Positions 14,979-22,853 of a DNA stretch of 29,969 nucleotides are shown in pieces. The stretch comes from Desulfobulbaceae bacterium (GTDB lineage Bacteria > Desulfobacterota > Desulfobulbia > Desulfobulbales > Desulfobulbaceae). The DNA lies in NCBI GenBank assembly GCA_003508005.1, contig DNUE01000013.1, positions 163,897-193,865 on the forward strand, given 5' to 3'. The translations under genes were made by a program, and so were the position numbers. The notes beneath the pieces are model-generated. The model was given only the letters and a program-made list of their open reading frames with translations. It was not told where the DNA came from and ran no database searches. Positions within the stretch are counted from its first letter, which is position 1; every line of letters begins with the position of its first letter.

Positions 14979-15763
14979 CGTGAATCTGATTCCATACTCC
15001 GGCAGGCTTTTGCTTTAAGATAATCCTTGGCGGATTCCCATGCCTTGATTAAAAAGGTTGCGATCCCTTGGCGCACTTCCATCCGCAAGCCTACTATTTT
15101 GTTGAATTCTTCAACATTGCGTTTCATTTCATCTTCGCCCATGGCCGGGGTCGGCACGAGAAGAGATCGCTCATAGCGGACGAACAGGCGCTTGAGGGCA
15201 TCATGAGCGTTTCCCCGGATACCTCCCTCGAACATCCTTCTCCAATGGCGGGTCAAACCCGGAATCATGAACACCGTTCCGGGGACCTTGCACTGTTCGG
15301 CATAGTACCGGCGCCGCCCTCCGATGAGTAATCCGACGCAGTCATCCACGGGATGATCTTCGTCCATGGGAATGAAAACCGGTTTTCCGACATCCAGCAG
15401 TTCCTTGGGGTTGCTCAGGGCATTGCCGCAAAGGCCGTAGCCCAGAACCAGCGCGTCCGCATGGGGGGTCAGTTCGCGAGCCGCACGCACCAGCGCCCGC
15501 TGCAGGATCTTTCTGTTCCGGTGGAGCCCCAGCTCCAGCACGCGCACCAATACCTCCAGGCGGTCGGAAGGTTCCCGGGGCAGAGAACTTACATGCGGGA
15601 TTCGCCTCAGATTTTGCACCCCCTTTGATTCCAGCGCCTCGATAAGCCGGGCGGACCTGGCGTCTTCCAGCACGGTGACTCCTCCTACTTGCGGGTCCGT
15701 CGCCAGCAGCCAGGCGAACTCCATCTCCAGTATTTCACAAGTGATCACTCCGAGTACCGGCAT
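14975..15763 (-). CDS. DUF1638 domain-containing protein
   Basis: A 262-aa protein matching the DUF1638 family, which is often found beside corrinoid-dependent methyltransferase genes and has no assigned biochemical role that I know of. Recognisable features are VITCEILEMEF at the N-terminus, the Cys-containing motif LVLGYGLCGNAL, and MDEDHPVDDCVGLLIGGR with an acidic cluster plus His and Cys that could bind a metal. No signal peptide or membrane segment is seen. It overlaps the activator gene upstream by 19 nt and the giant kinase downstream by 4 nt (GTGA), so it is embedded in the operon. A role in corrinoid handling, or as a partner of the methyltransferase or activator, is inferred from context only. 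GGGGA upstream of the ATG is a fair ribosome-binding site. Confidence 0.8.
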   Translation of the reverse strand: MPVLGVITCEILEMEFAWLLATDPQVGGVTVLEDARSARLIEALESKGVQNLRRIPHVSSLPREPSDRLEVLVRVLELGLHRNRKILQRALVRAARELTPHADALVLGYGLCGNALSNPKELLDVGKPVFIPMDEDHPVDDCVGLLIGGRRRYYAEQCKVPGTVFMIPGLTRHWRRMFEGGIRGNAHDALKRLFVRYERSLLVPTPAMGEDEMKRNVEEFNKIVGLRMEVRQGIATFLIKAWESAKDYLKAKACRSMESDSR

Positions 15764-17427
15764 GGCGATGTCCCCGGTCGAGCGTCATGCCCGGCCGACG
15801 CATGTCTGAAGAAGCGGTCCAGTTGAAAAACTTTCTCCGGGCAGACGCGCTCGCATCGCCTGCAGGCCACCCCGTTGCAAAGGGATTCGTCGAGGATAAG
15901 TGTTATGGGGTCGGTGTCCGCTTTCATTGAAATGGCCTTTTCCGGACATTCCCGCACGCACTGCTTACAGGAGTCGCAGCCCTCCACCTGCAGCCCGATC
16001 TTTCTGCCGATGTCCGTGATGATCGTCAGCCCCATCTTCCCCAGATCATTGATATCCCTTTTCACGGTGCGGATGACTTCAGGTCGTCCGCTCACCTGGG
16101 GCAGGTTCGGAAGGCCATATTTATTCATGAACCTCCTGTATTGGGTCATGGGCATGCCTTCGTTCCAATGGGAAAGTTCAAGGATGAATATCTTTTGGAA
16201 AATCTTGGATGCGGCGAACATGCAGTGGCTCTTTTTCAGCCTGTCGCCCAGGTCGGCCATCATGTTCAGCGTCTTTGGCTTGCAGGCCAGGTCTCCGGCC
16301 ATGGCCAGGGATGTGTTCCCGACCTGGTAGACCCTTTCCAGGCATGGGGGAATCATGCCGAGCTTCTGGGCCTTGATCGCGTCGACATAGGTCCCGGAAG
16401 CTCCGGACATATACGCGATCCGGATGTCGGCGGGGGTGATGCCGGCCTCACAGCAAAGGGTGATGTGGCCGGCCCGGACGGCGCCGATGGCTTTGCCCGC
16501 CTCCCTGAGGTCCCCTTCCGTCAGAAAAATATCCCGGCCCAGATGCAGCCGTCCATCAGGGGTGTTGATGCGGGGGAGAGCGATCAGGCCGGCTTCCATG
16601 GCCTGGCTGATCAAGGCGATGACGCCGGTGCCGGTAATGCCGATCGGACGAGTCCCGTCCGCCTCGCCCATAGACCTCTTTTCCCTCAGATCGACCACAG
16701 ACCCGGGAACAGGGAACATTTCCCGGTCCAGCACAACGAGCCTGTGATAGTCCTCCGCCGGTTCAAGATCGCTGACCGCCCCGGGAACGGCCAACATGCC
16801 GCAGGTGATTTGCTGCCCCTCCAGGGCCGGGCCGGCGGCCGTGGAGCCGGTGAATATGGCCCCGTCGTGAAACAAGGCCACTTCCGCATTGGTGCCGAAA
16901 TCGGTGGCCATGGCGGTCTCTTCCCGTTCGAGAACCCCGGTTTGAATCATCATGGCCATCGCGTCCGCCCCGACTTCATGCCGCACTGCCGGCGGGATGA
17001 CGACATCGCAATCTTTTGGCAGGTTCAAACCCAAAATGGCCTTGGCCGGGATTATTGCCGCTTTCCGGCTTGGGGGCACTATGCCGAGAAGCTTGAGCTT
17101 TCTTGCTCCGGCATAGGCCAGGTCCCGCACTTCTATCCCCTGAAACAGGGAAAGTTGAATGGGATTGCCGCAGACCCCGAGACGCTGGACATCGGCTTTT
17201 TTGACCCGAAGCGCTCCGATCACCCGGTTGATTGCCTGAATGAGAATATTGTTGGCCGTTTCCACCCCCAGTTCCAGGGCGAAGTGGAGATGATCCATGA
17301 CATTGGCCCCGGGCAGGGGATGCCGGGTGGTAATTGCGGTGGAAAGTATCTCGCCGGACGACAGATCAATGGCCTGCCCGCGGATGCCGCTCGTTCCGAT
17401 GTCCAGTGCTATGGCCAGTCGAGACAT
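15745..17427 (-). CDS. RamA-type reductive activator of corrinoid proteins (RACE)
   Basis: A 560-aa ATP-dependent activator that reduces inactive Co(II) corrinoid on the methyltransferase's corrinoid protein back to Co(I). The N-terminal part is an ASKHA/actin-like ATPase of the DUF4445 type: phosphate-1 motif LAIALDIGTSGIRGQ at residues 4-18, and later ATDFGTNAEVALF and MSGASGTYVDA. The C-terminus carries two ferredoxin-like clusters, CDSCKQCVRECP (about 481) and CNGVACRRCERVCP (about 513), the arrangement of archaeal RamA. There is no N-terminal 2Fe-2S domain, unlike many bacterial acetogen activators. It lies 33 bp downstream of mtaB and overlaps DUF1638, fitting an operon with its client MtaC. 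It is cytoplasmic. The assignment to the family is strong; the client is inferred from context. Confidence 0.88.
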   Translation of the reverse strand: MSRLAIALDIGTSGIRGQAIDLSSGEILSTAITTRHPLPGANVMDHLHFALELGVETANNILIQAINRVIGALRVKKADVQRLGVCGNPIQLSLFQGIEVRDLAYAGARKLKLLGIVPPSRKAAIIPAKAILGLNLPKDCDVVIPPAVRHEVGADAMAMMIQTGVLEREETAMATDFGTNAEVALFHDGAIFTGSTAAGPALEGQQITCGMLAVPGAVSDLEPAEDYHRLVVLDREMFPVPGSVVDLREKRSMGEADGTRPIGITGTGVIALISQAMEAGLIALPRINTPDGRLHLGRDIFLTEGDLREAGKAIGAVRAGHITLCCEAGITPADIRIAYMSGASGTYVDAIKAQKLGMIPPCLERVYQVGNTSLAMAGDLACKPKTLNMMADLGDRLKKSHCMFAASKIFQKIFILELSHWNEGMPMTQYRRFMNKYGLPNLPQVSGRPEVIRTVKRDINDLGKMGLTIITDIGRKIGLQVEGCDSCKQCVRECPEKAISMKADTDPITLILDESLCNGVACRRCERVCPEKVFQLDRFFRHASAGHDARPGTSPCRYSE

Positions 17428-17460
17428 TCTGAAGCCGCCCTTCTCGGAGTTTGAGATCCC

Positions 17461-18828
17461 TCACAACCCGTACGAGGCGGGCCTGAAACCCTTGACCTTC
17501 TCGTATTTTTTCAAGCACATGTCAATGAAGTCCCCCTCGTCTTCCGGAAGGGACGCCAGCTCTTTCATGTAGTCGAACAAGGACTCCTTCTCAAAGGAGG
17601 TGAACCTCAACCGAGGTTCTCCCATCATCAACTCCCCGCATTTGATCGCAGCCGCCCTGGCCCGGGAATAGAGACTCTGGTTGTTCTCGACCACCGCTTT
17701 CCCGATGGCCCAGGCAATGTCCGGACAAAGAATGAAGCTTTGCTGGTCCCGGTAGCGGTCGGAATTGACCAGACAGGACTGAAACTCCTTTTCATATCCC
17801 AGGGCAATGGCCGTGTTCATGGCCGCCACATCGTAGCCCAGGATCTCCGTGAACACCGCCGAGGTGCTGCCGCCGAACATGTTGTGATATTCGACCGCCT
17901 CATTGGACCACAAATCGCACACCGCGGCCATGACATTGCCGCACAGACCCATGTGGGCGCAGGCGCTGGTCTTTCCTTCCGTGGAGATGGGCACGCCGGT
18001 GATGGCCTTGATGGCGGGATTTTCGTATGCGCAGTTTTTGCCCGGTCCGACTGCTCCGCACTCAAAGGCCACCAGGGTCCTGCTCACACTGATGGCCCTG
18101 CAAAGGGCGGCCAGGCTATGAGAGATGTTTTTGGACAGGAAGCCGCCGGCCATGAACATGGCCGTGTTCGCCCGGGCGCAATCGGTGTCCCCTCCGGGGA
18201 GGCATCCGTTTTTGTGGGTTATGTCCACGATCCTGGTCCACAGCCATTCCATATCCCGTCCGCCCAGCACGGCTTGGGCGAAGAGCAACCCTGAAATGTC
18301 GTTGCGGATGATGCAGTAGTCGAAGATCTCCTTGCCGCCCATGGACTCGATGGAAACGATGTCCGCGAATTTTGCGCAGGCGTCAAAGGATTCGAGTACC
18401 TCCAACGTGCGGTCCGAATTTCTCATGTCCATCATGTCCGGCTTGCGGATGTCCGCGACGGTTGAGCGGTAGGCGGCCTCGAGGCCGTATTTTTCATGGT
18501 ACTCTTCTATCTGGCGACCGGTTTGCGCGGCGATTTCCATCCCCCACTCGGAGTTGTGGGTCATCTGGAACACATGCTCGTTTTCAACGATGATGGCCGG
18601 ATGCCCCACGAGCACGCACCTTTCCAGGGCATCCCCGTTGGCCCGCTCGAATTCGCGCAGCAAAGACTTTATTGTCCGCTCGCTGTCCGGCCTGGGGTGA
18701 GTGATTATCTCAGGGAGCACCAGCCCGGCGCCGATCTCGACCCCCCTTTTGGTCCGCACCGGCTTCTTGGCGGTTCCGAAGATCATTTCCTCGGCGCTTT
18801 CATAGGCCATGGAATTGGTCAATTTCAT
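17461..18828 (-). CDS. mtaB: Methanol:corrinoid methyltransferase MtaB
   Basis: A 455-aa zinc enzyme that transfers the methyl group of methanol to the corrinoid of MtaC. It resembles methanogen MtaB from end to end (N-terminal AYESAEEMIFG, C-terminal ending NYGF/SYGL-like). The three zinc ligands known from Methanosarcina MtaB (Glu164, Cys220, Cys269) are all found here with a constant offset of three: Glu161 in SIESMGGKEIFDY, Cys217 in GGDTDCARANTAMF and Cys266 in GPGKNCAYEN. The frame is open to 18882, but the ATG at 18828 has GAGGA upstream, gives the family N-terminus and leaves 41 bp after mtaC. It is cytoplasmic and acts as a complex with MtaC. In a sulfate reducer or acetogen the methyl group would go on to tetrahydrofolate. 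Confidence 0.93.
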   Translation of the reverse strand: MKLTNSMAYESAEEMIFGTAKKPVRTKRGVEIGAGLVLPEIITHPRPDSERTIKSLLREFERANGDALERCVLVGHPAIIVENEHVFQMTHNSEWGMEIAAQTGRQIEEYHEKYGLEAAYRSTVADIRKPDMMDMRNSDRTLEVLESFDACAKFADIVSIESMGGKEIFDYCIIRNDISGLLFAQAVLGGRDMEWLWTRIVDITHKNGCLPGGDTDCARANTAMFMAGGFLSKNISHSLAALCRAISVSRTLVAFECGAVGPGKNCAYENPAIKAITGVPISTEGKTSACAHMGLCGNVMAAVCDLWSNEAVEYHNMFGGSTSAVFTEILGYDVAAMNTAIALGYEKEFQSCLVNSDRYRDQQSFILCPDIAWAIGKAVVENNQSLYSRARAAAIKCGELMMGEPRLRFTSFEKESLFDYMKELASLPEDEGDFIDMCLKKYEKVKGFRPASYGL

Positions 18829-18869
18829 GATCGTTTTTCCTCGTGCATCGCGGATTGATGATCCCGGTG

Positions 18870-19619
18870 TCAGCCGTTCCACTTGGCCCGCATCTCCATC
18901 CAGCCAAGGCCGTTCAGGGCGTCTTCGGCCATACCCACGGCCTGGCTTGCCTCCTTGCCCCAGATCCCCAGGTCAAAGCTCGTCACATACTCCTCGTTGA
19001 CCGCTCCCCCCCCGCAGACAAAGGGAATCTCAAGGCCCAACCGCTTCAGCCGCATGGCGATCTTGGGAAAGGCGGTCATGGTCGTGGTCATCAATGCCGT
19101 TCCCGTGACCATGAGGGGTTTATGGACCTTGCAGGCCTCGACCAAGACATCCACAGGCACATCCGCCCCCAGGTTGATCACCTCGAACCCGGCGGCACTG
19201 AGCAGGGCATTGACGATGACCTGCCCGATGTCGTGAATGTCGCCTTCAGCGGTGTGGGTGATCACCCTCCCCTTTTTTTCCATGGTCTTGCCCATCTTCT
19301 TTTCGCACAGGGCAATGCCGGCGATCATGGCATCGGAAGAAAGGATGACCTGGGGAAGGAAATACACCCCCTCGTCCCACAAACGGCTCACCTCTCTCAT
19401 GCCCCGAAGCAGGCCCTTGTTGATAACCTCCATGGGCTCCCTGTCTCGAAGCGCCTGCCTGATGGTGGTTTCCATCTCCTCCTCATCTCCCGAGATCAGG
19501 CAGTCGGCGACCTTTTGGAGAAGCTCGTCCTCCGAGATCTTTCGAGGCTCTTTCCGTCCCACCTCGACATTGATGTCATAGCGGGTGAAAATTCCCGAAG
19601 TTTCGGTAATAAACTTCAT
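18870..19619 (-). CDS. mtaC: Methanol-specific corrinoid protein MtaC
   Basis: A 249-aa B12-binding methyl carrier. A helical cap domain (about 28-112, with REVSRLWDEGVYFLPQVILS) is followed by a Rossmann-like B12 domain with the base-off/His-on motif EGDIHDIG, where His129 should ligate cobalt, and then GTALMTTTM and PFVCGGGAVN. It aligns along its length with Methanosarcina MtaC, including the N-terminal FTRYDI against LTRYNV. This separates it from the generic MtbC/MttC carriers, which lack that start. It is the first gene of the operon and is followed by mtaB. A TAAGG lies 4 nt upstream of the ATG. The native leader seems short: an IS fragment begins about 50 bp upstream, so the promoter may have been replaced. 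Confidence 0.92.
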   Translation of the reverse strand: MKFITETSGIFTRYDINVEVGRKEPRKISEDELLQKVADCLISGDEEEMETTIRQALRDREPMEVINKGLLRGMREVSRLWDEGVYFLPQVILSSDAMIAGIALCEKKMGKTMEKKGRVITHTAEGDIHDIGQVIVNALLSAAGFEVINLGADVPVDVLVEACKVHKPLMVTGTALMTTTMTAFPKIAMRLKRLGLEIPFVCGGGAVNEEYVTSFDLGIWGKEASQAVGMAEDALNGLGWMEMRAKWNG

Positions 19620-19669
19620 GTGCCTTACCCCCCAATTCGGTGTCCAGGAAAACCCTCTACCAGTCCAAG

Positions 19670-19804
19670 GAAGACGGCCAGATCAAGTTCGTTGTCGATG
19701 AGGTGATTGAGGGTGAATTCGAATGTGCCCGGGAGGAGCTGCTTACTCAGGTAGACAGGAAGGAGTTTGCCCTGGTTCGAGGTCGTCTTCTTGTACTTGG
19801 CCAA
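19670..19804 (-). pseudogene. Truncated IS1182-like transposase, N-terminal fragment
   Basis: The minus strand encodes AKYKKTTSNQGKLLPVYLSK followed by QLLPGTFEFTLNHLIDNELD and LAVF, the characteristic beginning of IS1182-family transposases (NQG..LP...LPGTFEYTL..LID.E.DLSVF). A TTG start at 19802-19804 with GAGGA 7 nt upstream gives the usual first residues. Family resemblance ends abruptly at about 19670. The remaining 400 or so residues and the catalytic acidic residues are missing, so this is a dead remnant. It lies in the same orientation as mtaC, about 50 bp upstream. The family call is from memory of the N-terminal motif. Confidence 0.6.
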
Positions 19805-19922
19805 GATGTATTCCTCGTTGCAGTGGTTTTGTCGTCATGGTTTGATTTACTGTAATAATTTTATCAGAAAATGTGTTAAAAATAAAATAAAAATCCACTT
19901 TTTTCTCCATGTTCAACGCCAG
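19805..19922. other. AT-rich spacer between IS fragment and intI relic
   Basis: No gene is supported here. The stretch is AT-rich and may hold the original left end of the insertion sequence and its promoter, reading leftwards into the transposase fragment and on to mtaC. I could not find a convincing terminal inverted repeat. Confidence 0.35.
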
Positions 19923-20217
19923 AACTAATACTCGAATATTATTCATATTCAATTATTATCTTGCATACAATGCTCTGTTTCCATAACTATATAATATTAA
20001 ATCGCTATATAATTTTGAAAGAATTACCTATGATGTATTAAGCATGGCGCATGCAAATTATTCGGCAGCCGGTGACAGGATTTCTGATATACAGGTCATC
20101 CATTTGCAGGCCAGGGGACTGTTTGAAATTTTCCCGACGCAAATCCATTCCCGGTATCCCAGATCGGGGAGTATCCGCTGGCACCACATCCGGTTCACCA
20201 AGCCTCTCGATTTCTGA
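19923..20217 (+). pseudogene. Decayed second copy of the integron integrase and its promoter
   Basis: From 19923 the sequence matches the intI promoter region from 4222 (both contain ATTATTATCTTGCATAC and TATATAATATTA). The start region aligns (GAATTACCTATG at 20021-20032 against GAATTATTTATG before 4335), but this copy then runs into TAA after three codons. From about 20113 it matches the intI part around 5275-5360 (TTTTCCCGACGCAAATCCAT against TTTTCCCGGCGCAAACCCAT, then CCAGATCGGGGA). It then jumps to the last codons ending in GATTTCTGA. The core of the gene and all catalytic residues are gone. An open frame on the opposite strand here is only a shadow of this relic. Confidence 0.8.
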
Positions 20218-20344
20218 GCCGGACCGTCCCGCTCCGCCAGCATTTCCCTGGCCGCCTCATCATCCGCACCAATCCCGATGGCGAGCCGCCTGCGAGGCGG
20301 TTCACTGAACAGAGCAGCATCGACGGCCCGGTTAAAATTGCGCA
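20218..20344 (+). repeat. Second copy of the intI 3' flank
   Basis: Homologous to 5587-5714, in the same order and orientation, and ending at the same block (AAAATTGCGCAT). It also contains a small inverted repeat, CCGCCT-GCG-AGGCGG (20286-20300), that could stop transcription. After it begins the short leader of lepA. Confidence 0.65.
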
Positions 20345-20441
20345 TATCGTGCGGAAACGGTTTTCATTTCGCTGAAATTATGCTATCAAATGCCCCTCGG
20401 GAATATTGCGACATGACAGATCGCCACAAAACCGGACAAAG

Positions 20442-22238
20442 ATGAACAACATCAGAAACTTCAGCATTATCGCCCATATCGACCACGGCAAGTCCACCCT
20501 GGCCGACCGGATGATCCAGCACTGCGGCATGGTGACCGACCGCGAGTTCAAGGACCAGATGCTCGACTCCATGGATATCGAGCGCGAGCGCGGCATCACC
20601 ATCAAGAGCCAGACCATCTGCCTGCCCTATAAGGCAAGCGACGGCCGCGACTACATCCTCAACCTGGTGGATACTCCTGGGCACGTCGATTTCAGCTACG
20701 AGGTCTCGCGCGCCCTGGCCTCGTGCGAGGGGGCGCTCCTCCTGGTGGACGCGGCGCAGGGCATCGAGGCGCAGACCCTGGCCAACCTCTACCTGGCCAT
20801 GGAGCACGAGCTGGAAATCATCCCGGTGATCAACAAGATCGACCTGCCTTCGGCGGAGCCGGAGAAGATCGCCGGGCAGATCGAGGAGGACCTTGGCCTG
20901 AACCCGGAGGCCATCCAGTACTGTTCCGCCAAGACCGGCCAGGGGGTGGACCGGGTTCTGGAGGCCATCGTCCGGCTGCTCCCCCCGCCCAAGGGCGATC
21001 CCGCCCAACCCCTGCAGGCCCTTATCTTCGACGCCCAGTATGACCCCTACCGGGGTACGGTGATCTCCTGCCGGCTGATCAACGGCGAGGTGGCACCTGG
21101 CGACCAGATCCTGTTCATGTCCAACGGGGCGAGCTACAAGGTAGAGGAGGTGGGCGTGTTCGGCCTGCGGCAAATCCCGCGGAAAAAACTCTCGGCCGGC
21201 GAGGTCGGCTACATCATCGCCGGGGTCAAGACCGTCTCCGACACCCGCCCCGGCGACACCATCACCCTGGCTACCAACCCCTGCGCCAAACCCCTTCCCG
21301 GGTTCAAGGAGGTGCAGCAGGTGGTGTTCTCCTCGATCTACCCTATCGCCACCGATGAATACGAGGACCTGGCCACGGCCCTGGAGAAGCTGAAGCTGAA
21401 CGACGCCTCCCTTTCCTTCCAGAAGGATTCCTCCGCCGCGCTGGGATTCGGCTTCCGCTGCGGCTTTCTCGGCCTGCTCCACCTGGAGGTGGTGCAGGAG
21501 CGCCTGGAGCGGGAGTTCGACATCTCCCTGATCCTCACCGTGCCCTCGGTGCGCTACGTCTTCTACCTGAACAACGGCAAGGCCCTGGAGGTGGATAACC
21601 CGGCGCACTTCCCGGACCCCTCGACCATCGAACACGTGGAGGAGCCCTACATCAAGGCCACGATCCATATCCCGGAACGCTACATGGGCGTAGTGATGAC
21701 CCTGTGCATGGAACGCCGCGGCGAAAACACCCGCTACCATTACCCCATGCCCGGACGCGTCGAGTTCACCTGCGAGCTCCCGCTGGCCGAGGTGATCTAT
21801 GATTTTTACGACCGCCTCAAGTCCGTGACCCAGGGCTACGGCTCCTTTGACTACGAACTCATCGACTACCGCCGCAGCGACCTGGTCAAGCTGGACATCC
21901 TGGTCAACGGCGAGAGCGTGGATGCCCTCTCCCAGCTGGTGCACCGCTCAAGGGCGCGGGAGCGGGGGCTCAACGCCTGCGAGCGCCTCAGGGAGGAAAT
22001 TCCGCGGCAGATGTTCAAGATCGCCATCCAGGCGGCCATCGGCGGGAGCATCATTGCCCGTTCCACCATTTCGGCCCTGCGCAAGGACGTGATCGCAAAA
22101 TGCTACGGCGGCGATATTTCGAGAAAACGCAAGCTGCTGGAAAAACAGAAGGCGGGAAAGAAGAGGATGAAGACCATCGGCAACGTGGATATCCCGCAGA
22201 AGGCCTTCCTGTCGGTGCTCAAGTCTGAACAGAAGTGA
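20442..22238 (+). CDS. lepA: Elongation factor 4 (LepA)
   Basis: A 598-aa translational GTPase that back-translocates or remodels stalled ribosomes. G1 is AHIDHGKST, G2/switch region contains GITIKSQ, G3 is DTPGHVDF and G4 is NKID. They are followed by domain II, EF-G-like domains III and V, and the LepA-specific C-terminal domain (GGDISRKRKLLEKQKAGKKR). The length is typical. The frame is open 12 codons upstream to a TTG, but the ATG at 20442 gives the conserved N-terminus MNNIRNFSII; the ribosome-binding site is weak. It lies just after the intI relic, so its promoter must be within about 100 bp or inside the relic. It is a cytoplasmic housekeeping gene with high GC. Confidence 0.96.
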   Translation: MNNIRNFSIIAHIDHGKSTLADRMIQHCGMVTDREFKDQMLDSMDIERERGITIKSQTICLPYKASDGRDYILNLVDTPGHVDFSYEVSRALASCEGALLLVDAAQGIEAQTLANLYLAMEHELEIIPVINKIDLPSAEPEKIAGQIEEDLGLNPEAIQYCSAKTGQGVDRVLEAIVRLLPPPKGDPAQPLQALIFDAQYDPYRGTVISCRLINGEVAPGDQILFMSNGASYKVEEVGVFGLRQIPRKKLSAGEVGYIIAGVKTVSDTRPGDTITLATNPCAKPLPGFKEVQQVVFSSIYPIATDEYEDLATALEKLKLNDASLSFQKDSSAALGFGFRCGFLGLLHLEVVQERLEREFDISLILTVPSVRYVFYLNNGKALEVDNPAHFPDPSTIEHVEEPYIKATIHIPERYMGVVMTLCMERRGENTRYHYPMPGRVEFTCELPLAEVIYDFYDRLKSVTQGYGSFDYELIDYRRSDLVKLDILVNGESVDALSQLVHRSRARERGLNACERLREEIPRQMFKIAIQAAIGGSIIARSTISALRKDVIAKCYGGDISRKRKLLEKQKAGKKRMKTIGNVDIPQKAFLSVLKSEQK

Positions 22239-22403
22239 TCGGCGGCGCAAAGACCTTGCAACCGCTGCGCTGCACTCCCTCCCTCGTCACTGAACATGCT
22301 GCATTGAGCCGCATTTATCGGGCTTTGCTCGCACCTGAACCTCGGGCCCACATGCGTACCATTGCCCTGATGCATTTTTGGCGGAACCATCGAGGATGAT
22401 CCG

Positions 22404-22447
22404 CAAAAAAACAAACCCCGGAACCGCTTGCGGACCGGGGCTTGTTT
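22404..22447 (-). terminator. Rho-independent terminator downstream of the two-CW gene
   Basis: An imperfect 13-bp stem (22409-22421 with 22435-22447, core CCCCGG/CCGGGG) is followed on the minus strand by a run of seven T. It lies 11 bp after the stop of the two-CW gene. On the plus strand it could also help end lepA transcripts, though the T-run there is poorer. Confidence 0.75.
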
Positions 22448-22458
22448 GCTTTCTCTAG

Positions 22459-22752
22459 CTATTCGGCGAAAGAATGTTCCGGGCGTGCGGGTGAGAAGTG
22501 GGGGCACCGGAGACCCGCGACATCAACGCCTTTCTGGTTCATGATGCTCAGGGTCTCTTCCAGACTGAAAATGGAATCTTTCTGCTTGACGACATAGACG
22601 ATGCAGTCGCGGCAGATGTTGAAGGAGTAGTTATCAAACTTGCGCATTACCTCCCAGCACGGCTTCTTCGACTTGAATGCCGGACACTGGGCAGCATCTT
22701 CGGGGTTGCACTTCATGATCTCCCAGCAGGGCCAAAACTTTCGCAATGACAT
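22459..22752 (-). CDS. Two-CW domain small Cys-rich protein
   Basis: A 97-aa Cys-rich protein. The Cys-Trp pairs PCWEIMKCN and KPCWEVMRKF match the two-CW motif found in many anaerobic Desulfobacterota and related bacteria. Further cysteines follow in QCPAF, NICRDCIVYV and LRCPHF. Such a set could bind zinc or an Fe-S cluster, but no function is established that I can name. The frame is open to 22893, but the ATG at 22752 has a strong ribosome-binding site (GGAGGAGGG) and begins the recognisable domain. No signal peptide. It is monocistronic, with its own terminator just downstream. Confidence 0.75.
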   Translation of the reverse strand: MSLRKFWPCWEIMKCNPEDAAQCPAFKSKKPCWEVMRKFDNYSFNICRDCIVYVVKQKDSIFSLEETLSIMNQKGVDVAGLRCPHFSPARPEHSFAE

Positions 22753-22853
22753 CGATCCCTCCTCCTGACAGTTCTGAATACACACCAACGCAAGTGTGTT
22801 ACGATTCGGTAACATTGTGTAAATACTGTACCGAGAATTCTTTTTTATCACCT

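Noticed and set aside
16141..17454. A 437-codon open frame on the plus strand
   Set aside because: Antisense shadow of the RamA-type activator gene.
17461..18828. MtaB reading as a methylamine methyltransferase of the MttB/MtbB type
   Set aside because: No in-frame amber codon is seen, and the zinc ligands and overall sequence match MtaB, not the MttB superfamily.
19640..19855. A 71-codon open frame on the plus strand upstream of mtaC
   Set aside because: It is antisense to the IS1182-like transposase fragment, which has the better family match.
20058..20345. A 95-codon open frame on the minus strand
   Set aside because: It is antisense to the decayed second intI and its 3' flank, which explain the sequence.
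20364..21944. A 526-codon open frame on the minus strand
   Set aside because: Antisense shadow of lepA, whose sense frame is unambiguous.
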